From positions 455,702,844-455,766,843 of the forward strand of contig NC_058522.1 of assembly GCF_904849725.1 (NCBI RefSeq): a stretch of DNA of 64,000 bases, written 5' to 3'. The DNA is from Hordeum vulgare subsp. vulgare. Its lineage: Eukaryota; Streptophyta; Magnoliopsida; Poales; Poaceae. Made by a program: the position numbers and the translations under genes. Below, in pieces: positions 23,341 to 34,520 of this stretch. Numbering within the stretch: the stretch's first letter is position 1; every line of letters starts with the position of its first letter. Under the pieces are notes generated by a model, which ran no database searches, had not been told where the DNA came from, and was given only the letters and a program-made list of their open reading frames with translations.

Positions 23341-24448
23341 GGATCCTCCCCACCAATGGTGATCCTGTGTTAGAGCTAAAACAGTTACCAGATACTCTTA
23401 AGTATGCCTATCTTGATGAGAAGGAGATATATCCTGTTATTATTAGTGCTCACCTCTCGAATCACGAAGAGAAGAAGTTATTAAAAACTTTGAGGAAGCA
23501 CCGTGCTGCTATTGGATATACTCTTGATGATCTTAAGGGTATTAGTCCCACTCTATGTCAGCACAAGATTAAAACCGATCCGGATTCTAAGCCAGTTGCT
23601 GATCATCAACGGAGATTAAATCCTAGGATGAAAGAGGTCGTGAGAAAAGAAATATTAAAGCTTTTGGAAGCAGGAATCATTTATCCTGTTGTTCATAACG
23701 ATTGGGTAAGTCAAGTGCATTGCGTACCCAAGAAGGGAGGTATCACCGTCGTTCCTAATGATAAGAATGAACTAATCCCACAGAGGATTATTACTAGCTA
23801 TAGGATGGTGATAGACTTCCGGAAACTGAACAAGGCAACCAGGAAAGACCATTATCCTTTGCCGTTTATCAACCAAATGCTAGAAAGGCTATCTAAACAC
23901 ACACACTTCTGCTTTCTAGACGGTTATTCAGGTTTCTCGCAAATACCTGTTGCACAATCTGATCAGGAGAAAACCACTTTCACCTGCCCCTTCGGTACCT
24001 TTTCTTATAGGCGTATGCCTTTCGTCTTATGCAATGCACCTACCACCTTTCAAAGATTTATGATGACAATATTCTCTGACTTTTGTGAAAAGATTGTTGA
24101 GGTTTTCATGGATGATTTCTCCGTTTACTGTTCTTCCTTTGACGATTGCCTCAGCAACCTTGATCGGGTCTTACAGAGATGCAAAGATACCAACCTCGTC
24201 TTGAACTGGGAGAAGTGCCACTTCATGGTTAATGAAGGCATCGTCTTAGGACACAAAATCTCTGAGAAAGGCATTGAAGTTGATAAGGCTAAGGTTGATG
24301 CAATTGATAAAATGCCTTGCCCCATAGATATCAGAGGTATACGAAGTTTCCTAGGTCATGCTGGTTTCTATGGAAGGTTCGTTAAAGACTTCTCTAAGAT
24401 TTCTAGGCCTCTTACCAACCTCTTGGAGAAGGATGTTCCTTTTGTTTT
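23341..24448 (+). pseudogene. Reverse transcriptase of element G, cut by element B
   Basis: Athila-type Gypsy RT, open in this segment. Motifs in order: LLEAGIIYPV, WVSQVHCVPKKGG, RMVIDFRKLNKATRKDHYPLPF, LDGYSGFSQIPV, TFTCPFGTFSYRRMPF, then the catalytic FMDD (24105-24116; FMDD replaces the common YMDD/YVDD, as is normal for this lineage) and the thumb region FLGHAGFYGRFVKDFS. The frame runs into VPFVF, where B is inserted. After removing B and one TSD copy, the downstream frame resumes with DEDCEEAF, as expected for this protein family. Confidence 0.9.
24444..24448. repeat. Target-site duplication of element B (gtttt)
   Basis: Matches 36091-36095 directly after the 3' LTR. Removing B plus one copy restores continuity of G's RT/RNase H reading. 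Confidence 0.9.
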
Positions 24449-26018
24449 TGAAAGTGCATGTTATGCCCCTAATCGACTTTTGGTGTGAATGACAACACAT
24501 ACATAGGAAACTAATCCTATTTGTTGAGTGTACCTCAGGATGGCAAGTACTTTAGTAGATTGAGAATTATGTGCCAAGGTGGTCTGAGAAGATCGGGATT
24601 TATATGTCAAGAAGGCCCGGGATTGAGAAAAGATGATGTAGACTATCCTTTTAAGTTTACTATTCTTGAGTATAGGGATCCCGCACTATTAAGAGGGGAT
24701 CACAGGTTTTGCGATGAATTTGCTCATAGTACATCTCTACTTTTCTACTCAATACCACATCTTCACTACTCTGCTCTTATCTCAAAACAGGACTAATGCC
24801 TCGGACATCCGGCCTCCTCCGGACGTCCGAGGGTCGGACGACCGACCAGCTTCGGAAATCCGGAGCTCTGCACCAGAAGAACTTGAGCCATATAACTCGG
24901 ACTTCTGGCTCCCTCCGGACGTCCGAGGGCCGGTCGACCGACCAGCTTCAGAAATCCGGAGCCCTGCACCAGAAGAACTTGAGCCATATAACTCGGACTT
25001 CCGGCTCCCTCCAGACGTCCGAGGGCCGGACGTCCGTCCACTTTCGAAAATCCGGAATCTTGCACCAGAAGAAGTTTGAGTCGAATAACTCGGACTTCCG
25101 GCCTTCTCCGGACGTGCGGTCCCTGTTCAACTCAGAGTGATACCAGACATATCTACAACCCTCGGACGACCGACCCCTGTCGGACGTCCGACCCCTTGTG
25201 GACGCCCGGACATCCGTGAACTGCCGGATGTCCGAACCCTGTGTGACTTAAAGTGTCCCCAACGACTGTTTTACACTCCACACTATATATACCCTCTCCC
25301 ACTTTGTGAGAGGGTGTCCAACACAGCTAGAACACATACAATAACACCTATCTTCTCACTCACTCTTGTCTACACTCAATCTTAGATCCCAAGAGCATTA
25401 GTGAGTCCCTTTGAGTGTTGTTCCAATCAAAAGGTAGATCGTTTCCTTCTCCTCCTCTCCACCAAAGTGATTTTTGATTTGAGCAAGTTTTGAGCAATCC
25501 CCGTGATCTTGTTACTCTTGGAGGTTGGAGACTTCTAGGTGGTAGGAGTCTTCGGAGAGGAATCAAACCATTGTGATTTCCCCCGGAAAGTTTGTGAAGG
25601 TTTGGAAGCCACCTCAAGGCTTACCACTAGTTGTTGAGAAACGCCTTCGTGGAGTTATCTCAAAGGGAGAATAGGGTGAGCCTTCGTGGCGTTGGTGTGC
25701 CTTCGTGGTAACATCCGCCCCTCTAACGGTGACGTCGCTTCCCTCCAAGGAAGTGAACATCGAGATACATCCTCGTCTCTCTTGGAGTTTCGGTTATTCC
25801 TAACCCTAACTCTCTACTTGTGTTAATCCTTATTACGTACTTGTATTTGATTATTGTTTACCGGTTGCCTTACTTCACTCTAAATAGCTTACTCCTTGTC
25901 ATAGAAATTATTAGGCCTATGCTCATATTCCGCACCTTTGCCTAAAATTGCTAAGTAATTATTAAAATTTGGAACTGTACCTATTCACCCCCCTCTAGGT
26001 CCATCTCGATCCTTTTCA
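24449..26018 (+). repeat. 5' LTR of element B (1570 bp)
   Basis: Starts tgaaagtgcatg and ends ttttca before the primer site. It has the same length as the 3' LTR (34521-36090), so no net indel separates them. The TATA box is at 25284-25291 (tatatata). Confidence 0.9.
24807..25110 (+). repeat. Tandem ~96-bp palindromic array, 5' LTR of B
   Basis: Units begin at 24835, 24931 and 25027, an exact 96-base period. Each contains cggacgtccg-like or cggtcgaccg-like palindromes and a tccggaa..tccgga word. Further palindromes follow to about 25235, upstream of the TATA box. CpG-rich palindromic arrays upstream of TATA are a reported Sirevirus LTR feature. Confidence 0.85.
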
Positions 26019-26020
26019 AT

Positions 26021-26032
26021 TGGTATCAGAGC
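26021..26032 (+). other. Primer-binding site of element B (initiator tRNA-Met type)
   Basis: tggtatcagagc, two bases after the LTR end, identical to that of A. Confidence 0.9.
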
Positions 26033-26072
26033 CTCGTGCTCTATTCTTGTGGCTTAACCGCCTTAGAGCGAG

Positions 26073-28589
26073 ATGTACGGGATTCCCACTACTGTAGCTC
26101 CAGTGGAGAGGGACGGGACTTCCACGGAAGTCAAGTTCTTCACCTCTGAGGACCTGGAACGGGCCCTTGCCAAGCAAAAAGAGGAGCATGATGCTTCTCT
26201 TGAGGTCTTGGTCCAAATGAGACTGGCATCATTAACCACGGGGACAGCCACGTCCCCGAGGGCCTCGAGGCCACATGTGCACGGTTCTTCATTTGGCCAA
26301 CAACCTCCGGAAAGGAACCAAACCAGTGTTCCATGGCTTTATGCTAGATCTCAAGTTGAGAAACCTAAGTACAATCGTGGAGGAAAACCTCCCTTGCTTG
26401 ATGACAATTCCGATTTTGCTTTGTGGAGAGTTGGTATGCAGGATCATCTTAGGTACGCCAATGATGAGATGTTGGACATCCTCGAGCATGGGTACAATCC
26501 TGTAGATCCAAGGTGCCTCACTCCCAGAGAAACTTATGACAAGCATCTCAATGACACTGCGATCATGTGCATAAGAAAAGGAATGAATGACAAGCAATGG
26601 AGACCTTACATTCACATCACAAGTGCCAAGGAACTGTGGGATAGCATTATAAGGACCAAGACCGGTACCTCCACTCTTCGGCTTGCTCAATATGAAATTG
26701 CCAAGGGTCAATTACAGAATTCCTGTATGGAAAAGGGTGAATCTCCCAAGCAACTGCTAGAACGGCTCATGACTCTCGCCGCAGACATTGAGTCCTGTGA
26801 CTGTGACAAGACACAAGATGGTTTCAATCTGACCAAGAGATTTCTCGTGGACAAGTTACTTCATGCTCTTGCTTCGTACCACCATCAAATGGTATGGGAC
26901 ATGAGGCAGCACCATGGGTTCAAAGAAATGACTCCAGATGACATCATATCCACTTTCCAATTATTTGAAGAGTCAAAGGAAAATGTAACAAAGCACCTTG
27001 CCATGCATGGCATTTCAACATCAAAGATCAATCTCGCTTTGAAAGCCAAGCATGAATGTGATGAAGAAGAAGGTGAAGAAGAAGAGGGTGATGATGACTG
27101 CGAAGATGGTGATGATGTTGACTCTGATGAAAGCCCATCTTATGAGGACATTGCTCTCTTTGTAAAGAAGTTCAGTGCAGGAAAATTCAAGGGAAGATTC
27201 CCAAAGAAGAAGGTAAGGAAATGCTACAACTGTGAGGAAACCAACCACTTCTCCAATGACTGCCCTTATGAGAAGAGAGAAGATAAACCAAGGTTTCCGA
27301 AGACCTTTGTAAAGAAGAAGTTGCCAAACCCTATGAACTCCAAGCTCAAGAGAATATATGGAAGAGAAATGGTTGCACAAGAAGAATCAGATCCATAAGA
27401 CGTTGGAGGGGTTGCCGGAGTAGCCCAGGATACACAAAACACCTTGAGGCTAGTCAACAAAAGTGGTGAAGTTGTTCACTACAACTATATGAAAGACTAC
27501 AAGGGCAACGCCCACAAGTGTTTGATGGAAAATACTGCCATGGGAGATGAGGAATACCAAAGCTCCCATGATAAGGTTAAGGTAACTCCACGGTTAAACT
27601 CTTTCGGTCTAGCTTCTACCTCACCTGATGAGTATCTTGATGCGGAAGATCACTATGAGGATAATGACTTAGATCATCCCATGTTTGCCAAAATAAACAA
27701 ATTTATGTGCTCTCTTAAAGGAAAGAAGCTCACTATGTTTCGCATACTTATGGAAATGGTGAGTAAGCACACCAATACCATCAAGGAACTCGAAACCCTC
27801 GTCACTGAGGAGAAGGAAAGAAATGAAATCCTTGAGCAGAAAGTCCTGTATGAGGAAGAACAAAATGATGCATTATGCTCAAAAGTTGGTGAAAACCTTG
27901 ATAAACATGCTAACGATCTTGCCTCCTTGAAAAAGGCCGAATCTGTGTGCAAAGAGTTACTAAATTATAAAAACCGACTAGTGAATTCTCATGCTTACCT
28001 TTCTAAGGATTGTGAGCGTCTATCCTTGTCTCTCAAAGACAAGGAAGAGAAACTCACTGTTCTTACAAAGAGCTTTGAGGCACTCAAGGTTACTTATCTT
28101 GACACTTTAGCTAAGGCTTACTCCTCACCTATTATTAATGTTGATACCTGCACTACTAACTCTAGTAGTGAACTGACATCTATCCTTGAGGAAAACTGTT
28201 CGCTAAAGGCACAGCTAGATAGAGGTCTCATGACATGTGCACAAGGACAAAAGACTCTCAATGAGATCTTAAGTCAACACAATGGAGGCCTTGCCAAGGA
28301 AGGGCTTGGGTTCAATCCAAGCACCGCCAAGAAAAGTGCATCTCCTCTCAAGTGTACTACTCCGCTTAAAGAAATATTTGTACGAGAGGGACACAAGGAG
28401 AAAGGTAAGGTTGTGAGTGGGTCGGCCACTAGGGGTTCGCCTACTCTCAACAAGACAACTAAATTCATGCCTCCATCCTATGTACTTCGCAAATCAAAAG
28501 AAGGAGAGGTTTATGCTAAATTCATTGGTCCCCGTAATGCATTCCGATTTTATGCTATTTGGGTCCCTAAGACTCAAACCAAGTCTTAA
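26073..28589 (+). pseudogene. gag: Gag of element B with one in-frame stop
   Basis: One frame of about 838 codons is interrupted only by TAA at 27396-27398. Part 1 (441 codons) contains a UBN2-type Copia gag domain (DFALWRVGMQDHL, AKELWDSI, LRLAQYEIAKGQ) and an intact CCHC zinc knuckle at residues 384-397 (CYNCEETNHFSNDC), preceded by an acidic stretch. Part 2 is rich in heptad-like charged segments and ends FYAIWVPKTQTKS, the typical Sirevirus gag end. Protease lies in a different frame just downstream, so a frame change between gag and pol is either the natural expression mode or another lesion. Role: capsid and nucleocapsid. Confidence 0.85.
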
Positions 28590-28596
28590 TTCGTTA

Positions 28597-28872
28597 CAGG
28601 CTGTTTTCTCCGGAGGAGCCAAATGGGTGATAGACAGTGGATGCACCAATCATATGACCGGAGATAGTAACTTGCTCTATGACTTCATGCAAGCCATTCG
28701 ACCATACATGAGCATTGTATTTGGTGGAGGGTCGAAAGGGCAGGTAATTGGGTTGGGCAAGGTGGCAATCACTAATGACATGTCTATTGCAAATGTCATG
28801 CTTGTCCAATCTCTTCAATATCATTTACTTTCAGTTCGCCAATTGGCTTCCGTTGGTTATGACACATTATTC
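28597..28872 (+). pseudogene. Protease of element B
   Basis: Contains WVIDSGCTNHMTGD, the Copia aspartic protease active site (DSG), then FGGGSKGQVIGLGKV and the hydrophobic LSVRQLASVGYD end. It is in a frame different from gag. An in-frame TGA at 28873-28875 separates it from the integrase part. Confidence 0.85.
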
Positions 28873-28875
28873 TGA

Positions 28876-30531
28876 CTAACGGATGTGAAAGTCTTTAAGA
28901 GAGACACTCTCGAAGTGGCCTTTGTTGGAGAGTTGGATGGCAACCTATACACGGTTGATTTCTCGAAAGAGGGCACCTTCCATACAACTTGTCTAATGGC
29001 CAAGGCTGACATGGGATGGTTGTGGCATCGCCGGCTCGCCCATGTCGGCATGAGAAATCTTCAAAACCTCTTAAACGGCAATCACATCCTTGGACTAACA
29101 AATGTATCTTTTAAGAAAGATCGTGTGTGCAGTGCATGCATAGCTGGGAAACAACATCAATCAAAACATCCACCCAAGAACATTGTATCCACTTCAAGGC
29201 CGTTAGAACTCCTTCATGTGGATCTGTTTGGGCCTCCTTCATGGGAAAGTCTTGGAGGGAAAAAGTATGGCCTAGTCATTCTTGATGATTACTCAAGATA
29301 CACATGGGTGTTCTTTCTCAAGTCCAAGGACGAGACGAAGATCACCTTCATTGATTTTGCCAAACAAGTCCAGCGGAAGTTTGACAAAGACATCAAGGCA
29401 ATAAGAAGTGATAACGGCTCCGAGTTCAAGAACTACACCCTAGAAGAATTTCTTAGTGATGAGGGAATTGAACATCAGTACTCCGCACCTTACACCCCTC
29501 AGCAAAATGGTGTAGCAGAGAGGAAGAACCGGACACTTGTGGAAATGGCAAGGTCCATGTTAGACGAATACAAGTCACCACATAGTTTTTGGGCTGAGGC
29601 TGTCAACGCAGCATGTCATGCATCAAACCGGCTCTTCCTTCGATCAATATTGGAGAAGACTCCATATGAGCTCCTAACTGGGAACAAGCCCAATGTTAAG
29701 TAATTTTGTGTGTTTGGATGCAAGTGTTTCATCCTCAACAAACGGGAACGGTTAGGAAAATTTCAATCCAAAACAACTGAAGGGATTTTTGTTGGCTATG
29801 GATCAAACTCTCACGCCTACAGAGTCTACAACAAATCCACTGGATGTGTTATAGAAACCTGTGACGTGACGTTTGATGAATTTAACCGCTCCCATGGGGA
29901 GCAAGTTGATCTAAGTGATGCAGGTGAAGAAGATTCCTCGCAAGATATCTTGCACATGGGTGTAGGTGCACTTCTTCCCATGGAACAAAGACCCCATGAT
30001 GATGATGAAGATGATGAGAGTATCTCTCATCCTCAAGACAGTTCACTGCCCGTACCTCCACAAGATACTAGCACACATATCATGCCAGTTGTTGAGGATC
30101 AAGTGGGAGAACATGTCTCTCATTCTGATCACACTCAAGAACAAGTTGATCTTCAAGAGCTAGACCAAAGTATGGATATGCTTGATGATGAACCTCAACA
30201 GGTGCAACGCGAAGAGGAATATCTTCCACTGCACGTAAATGATCCATATGTTGAGGACGTTGATGATGGAAACAAAGTCGAACCTCGTGAAACCCTGATC
30301 TCCATCATGCCACGTGTGGCCGGTCGTGTTGATATTGATCAAATCCTCACCGGCGTGTCGGAAGGTAGAGTGACTCGTAAACAATTAACAAAATTTTGTG
30401 CTCACTTTTCGTTTGTCTCTAGTACCGTGCCACACAGGGTTCAGGATGCATTGTGTGACAATGACTGGCTCCTTGCTATGCAAGAAGAGTTAAACAGTTT
30501 TACACGCAATGAAGTATGGTCATTGGTAGAA
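28876..30531 (+). pseudogene. Integrase of element B with one in-frame stop
   Basis: GAG-pre-integrase and zinc region (WHRRLAHVGM, CSACIAGKQ: H-H-C-C). The catalytic core has the DDE triad in LLHVDLFGP, IRSDNGSEF and NGVAERKNRTL. The C-terminal part, FGCKCFILNKRERLGKF, is followed by a long acidic linker. A TAA at 29701-29703 interrupts it, and a TGA at 30532-30534 ends the frame right before RT. The TGA fits a C-to-T change of a CGA codon. All these pieces share one frame, so no indel has occurred here. Confidence 0.85.
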
Positions 30532-30534
30532 TGA

Positions 30535-31967
30535 CCAACTGAGGAACACAATGTCATTGGAACTAAATGGATCTTCAAGAACAAGGAAGATGAGAATGGG
30601 ACTGTCCTACGCAACAAGGCAAGGTTAGTAGCACAGGGGTACTCCCAAGTTGAAGGTTTGGACTTTGGTGAGACTTTCGCACCTGTTGCTCGTCTTGAAT
30701 CCATTCGCATTCTATTGGCCTATGCTGCTTTCAATGGTTTTACTTTGCATCAAATGGATGTGAAAAGTGCTTTTCTTAACGGTCCTCTACAAGAAGAGGT
30801 ATATGTATCACAACCACCTGGGTTTGTTGACCCTCACCACAAAGACCATGTATACAAACTTCACAAGGCTCTGTATGGCCTCAAACAAGCACCCCGTGCT
30901 TGGTACGATCATCTTAAGAAGTTCTTACTCGATGATGGCTTTGTGGTGGGGGTGATCGATCCCACTCTTTTTACTAAGAGGGAAAATGGTGATTTGATCT
31001 TATGCCAAATCTATGTAGATGACATCATTTTTGGTTCTCCTAACATCCATTTATGCAAGAAGTTTGCGGCCTCCATGACCAAGACCTTTGAGATGTCACT
31101 CAACACGGACTTGAAGTTCTTTCTTGGGTTTCAAATACAACAATTTCAAGAAGGAATTTTGTTGTCTCAAACTAAGTACCTCAAGGACATTCTTCAAAAA
31201 TTTGATATGAAAAATGCTAAACCAATGAAGACACCCATGGCCACAGATGTAGTTCTAAATGAAGACACCAACGGTATTCCTTTTGACCCATCTACTTACC
31301 GCTCCATGATTGGTTCATTACTTTATCTTTGCGCATCTAGACCGGACATCATGTTAAGTGTAGGCATATGTGCTAGATTTTTCAAGCTTCCCCTAGGGAA
31401 AGCCATCATACGGCGGTTAAGCATATTCTTCGATACCTTGTGCACACCCCAAAGTTAGGCTTATGGTACCCTAAGGATGCAAAGTTCTATCTTATTGGGT
31501 ACTCCGATGCGGATTGGGCCGGTGACAAAGTGGGACGGAAATCCACTTCCGGTGCATGTCAGTTTCTTGGACGCTCCTTGGTAAGTTGGTCCTCGAAAAA
31601 GCAGAATTGTGTTTCTCTCTCCATGGCCGAGGCCGAATATATTGCAGCCGCAAGCTATGCAACCCAACTGCTATGGATGAGGCAAACCCTAAAGTATTAT
31701 GGTATCACTTATCGACACGTGACTCTTCTCTGTGATAATGAAAGTGCCATAAAGATCTCCGAGAACCCCATTGATAATCCTCGCACAAAACTTATTGATA
31801 TTAGGTATCATTTCTTGAGAGACCATCTGCAAAAGGGTGACATTGATATTACCCATGTGGGTACCGACATGCAGCTCGCTGACATCTTCACCAAGCCACT
31901 TAGCGTAGCAAGGTTCTGTCAACTTAGGCGTGAACTTGGTATCTTGGAGCTTGATAACATAACTTGA
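30535..31967 (+). pseudogene. Reverse transcriptase and RNase H of element B, one frameshift
   Basis: RT motifs: [48 protein letters not shown] (first catalytic Asp), [12 protein letters not shown] and YVDDIIFGS (catalytic DD). The frame changes between about 31380 and 31440. RNase H then reads in the new frame with DADWAGDKVGRKSTSG, AEAEYIAAASYA, DNESAIKI and ADIFTKPLS. The integrase-RT-RNase H order is diagnostic of Copia. Confidence 0.88.
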
Positions 31968-32154
31968 AATCTTGCACACATACACACACTCACATTATGT
32001 TCTTGTCTTGATGTGGGCATGCATTTAGGGGGAGTCACTAGGACGAGTATATGTAATTCTTGTAGGAAACTGTGTTCGTGTTCTTTGTGATAAACCATGA
32101 AAAATCATCTCATCATCCAAATTCCAGAATCAGCCTCTGCCTACTCCTCTCTCA

Positions 32155-32289
32155 GTCGTCCGACGTGTCTCGGACGTCCGACTGCTAAACTCATTCCGGA
32201 CGTCTGGCCAGTGTCGGTCGTCCGACGGCTAAATCCACTCCGAACGTCCGACGCCTGTCGGACGTTCGACACATCGGGGCCCTACAAAT
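32155..32289 (+). promoter_or_regulatory. Candidate internal promoter of B: palindrome cluster plus TATA-like box
   Basis: Six palindromes of the LTR type lie in ~115 bp: gtcgtccgac (32155), tcggacgtccga (32170-32181, perfect), tccggacgtctg (32195), tcggtcgtccga (32214), tccgaacgtccga (32239) and tcggacgttcga (32258). ctacaaatag (32282-32291) follows. The LTR promoters of B have the same palindromes upstream of TATA. The region lies between pol and the third ORF and is followed by a C/T-rich leader. Promoter function is inferred, not shown. Confidence 0.5.
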
Positions 32290-32454
32290 AGAAGGGCGCA
32301 GGCTGGGCTTTGCCCTAGCCCCCATGCGCCTCCTTTTCCCCCAGCTGCCGCCGCCGCCAGCACCAGGAGAGCTCGCCTGCGCCGCCACCTCCGGGATCTG
32401 CCCGATCTCCTCCGCGGGATCCATCTCTTCTTCCTCTCCTCTCTCGATCTGCAG

Positions 32455-32561
32455 GTATCTCCTCCGTTCCCCTCGCGGTTGGTTCCCTTTTCTCCCAAGT
32501 CCACGTGTTCGTTCATATGGTTTGACCATGACCGTTCTCCATTGGGTTTCCATCCGTGTAG
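32455..32561 (+). other. Candidate leader intron upstream of B's third ORF
   Basis: gcag/gtatct at 32451-32460 and gtgtag/gc ending at 32561 would remove 107 bases, leaving the ATG at 32575 thirteen bases into the second exon. Pyrimidine-rich sequence occurs throughout. It is based on splice consensus only. Confidence 0.3.
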
Positions 32562-32574
32562 GCTTTTGTTCATC

Positions 32575-34128
32575 ATGCCCAAGATTAAGCACGCCGCCCG
32601 GAAGGACACCGCTGGCTCATCCGCTCGTGCCCCTACTGGCACGGGGTCGGACTCGGAAGGGCAACGTCGTCCCTTCAAACAAACTTCCCGGTGTCCTCCG
32701 TCTCAACAGCTCCCCTCGTCGTCTGATGGCTCTGACTTCGAGGATGAGCTTGCAGCCGAGGAGCGTGCTGAACAGCCCGCCATTCGGAGGTCTATGCCCA
32801 AGCCTGGGACTCGCAGGACCTCCTATATGCCACCACCTCCTCCTGAACAGCCCGAAGGTTAAGCTCGTCGCATCTCACTTGAACCTCCTGCTACTTTAGG
32901 TCGTGAAGTCACGAACTTCACCACGGTTGCTAAGTCTTCCTACCTCACTTTCCGCCGCGACGTTGATCAATTCTCTGTCGTACGTGACTCTATGGACCCA
33001 CGTTTCCGCACAAACGTCCAGACGGACATCTTTCCTACGGTCATAGTTCCTAAGGGTCTCTCTGTTCATCACTTCATAGATCTTGAGCATATTCGCACGC
33101 ACCCGGCGAAATACCCGGGTGCCATTGAGCTCATTGAGTCATCGGGGCTTGCTTCCCCCTTTGCTTTTCGTCGCGATTTTAATGTTGCTGCTATTCACCA
33201 GTTTTATGCCACATGTTTCTTTGGTCCAAACAACATTGTTAGCTGAATAACCTAAGGCGTTCACTTCACAGCCTCTTATGATACGTTTGTTGCCGCACTT
33301 GGTTTCCCCAACTCCGGCTTGAAAATCCATAAGAATGATCCTAACCATGCACATAAGCCAATTGAGGCGTGTGGGTATCTCCTCAAACCACTCCGTGAAC
33401 TTGATGCCGACGAACGAATGAAGGATCTTAACCAGGTATCCATCTGGCGTTCTCCCTACTTTATCATCTTTCAGTGTCTTATCCGCACCATCTATCCCAA
33501 GATGGGTGATAAGAGATCCTGCAGTGGCTACTGCATTGACATCATGTCACATTTTTACGAGCACCCCAAGAGCAAAATTAATGTGCCTCACTTTCTATGG
33601 CATGAGATTCGGCTTGCTAGTTTTCAATACAAGCGAGCCTTCCCTCATGCCCCCTTCATCCAGGCTCTTATTAACCATGTTGCTGACTTCACTATTGCTG
33701 TCACTCACACACATCACAAGTGGGTCATTCCCGCTCACATGGCGGATAACTATGCTCCCAAGAAAACCCCATCATCCACCTCCACTCGCCGCACTGCTGC
33801 CCGGTCAGCAACCCCTTCATCCAGCTCAGCTCCTCTCGGTCGCTTTGCCAAATTCATTGGCAAGGCACATTCTGCTATGATGAAGGCCGTCTCTTTCCAG
33901 TGTGGTCAAACTCATGATGTGGTTTCTCGCCTCGTCTCCTCCAAGAATGCCCTCAAGGCTCGTCTAAGAGACTCGGGCGCTCTTGATGTGAGTGACGATG
34001 AGGCCCTTCCTGCTGCTCCTCCTCCTGACTTTGGCTTCCCATCTGGTCCTGAGTGGGCTGATTTTCTTGACGAGGATCGTGGCAGTGGCTTGCCTGACGA
34101 CGAGGATGATGATGCTGATGATCTCTGA
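32575..34128 (+). pseudogene. Accessory third ORF of element B (plant transposon-protein-like), three in-frame stops
   Basis: A single frame of 517 codons begins MPKIKHAARKD. Stops are at 32860-32862, 33244-33246 and 33253-33255, with no frameshift. The N-terminal ~100 residues are Ser/Pro/acidic and disordered-looking. The middle (about 130-400) is a folded-looking region with FTTVAKSSYLTFRRDV, FAFRRDFNVAAIHQFYATCFF and IWRSPYFIIFQCLIRTIYPK. This resembles the 'putative plant transposon protein' domain seen in many plant retroelements. A Ser/Thr/Ala linker and a very acidic tail follow (DDEDDDADDL). No signal peptide or transmembrane helix is seen, so 'env-like' describes only its position. 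Function is unknown; a nucleic-acid or chaperone role is possible but unsupported. Confidence 0.7.
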
Positions 34129-34173
34129 GCATGGTTGATGCTGTTGGTGCCCCCCTTTTTGGTACTTGGTGCC

Positions 34174-34520
34174 AAAGGGGGAGTAATGTATCATAGTTTT
34201 TAGTCTTTGGAGATTTAGTCTAAATTTGCAATGTAATGGATAAACCCATGTATGGCTACTTATGAATGTTGTGATTGCTATGGATTGCTATGATATCATC
34301 CTAGGATATTATGTTTTGCTCCACTACTTCTATGATGATCTATTATCTTTACATGATGATCTATTATATTTTCAATACACACATTAAAAGGGAGCTCCGA
34401 TATTTTATCATGCACATACTAAGGGGGAGCTCCGTACTAAACCTCTCCAAGGCTATAATGTATGTTAAATCTTTTGAGACCTATGTATATGTTGTCATCA
34501 ACTACCAAAAAGGGGGAGAT
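34174..34520 (+). repeat. Multiple polypurine tracts at the 3' end of element B
   Basis: aaagggggag (34174), aaaagggag (34386), aagggggag (34421) and the LTR-adjacent aaaaagggggagat (34507-34520). Another, agggggag, is right after pol at 32027. Several use the context gggagctccg. Only the last can define the LTR start. Confidence 0.75.

Noticed and set aside
24793..25065. Possible CRISPR-like array of regular repeats
   Set aside because: The repeats are contiguous 96-bp tandem units without unique spacers, inside a plant retrotransposon LTR.
32191..32678. Minus-strand ORFs of 133 and 149 codons opposite B's third-ORF leader
   Set aside because: They come from the GC-rich palindromic leader and the complement of the third ORF, with no recognisable domain.
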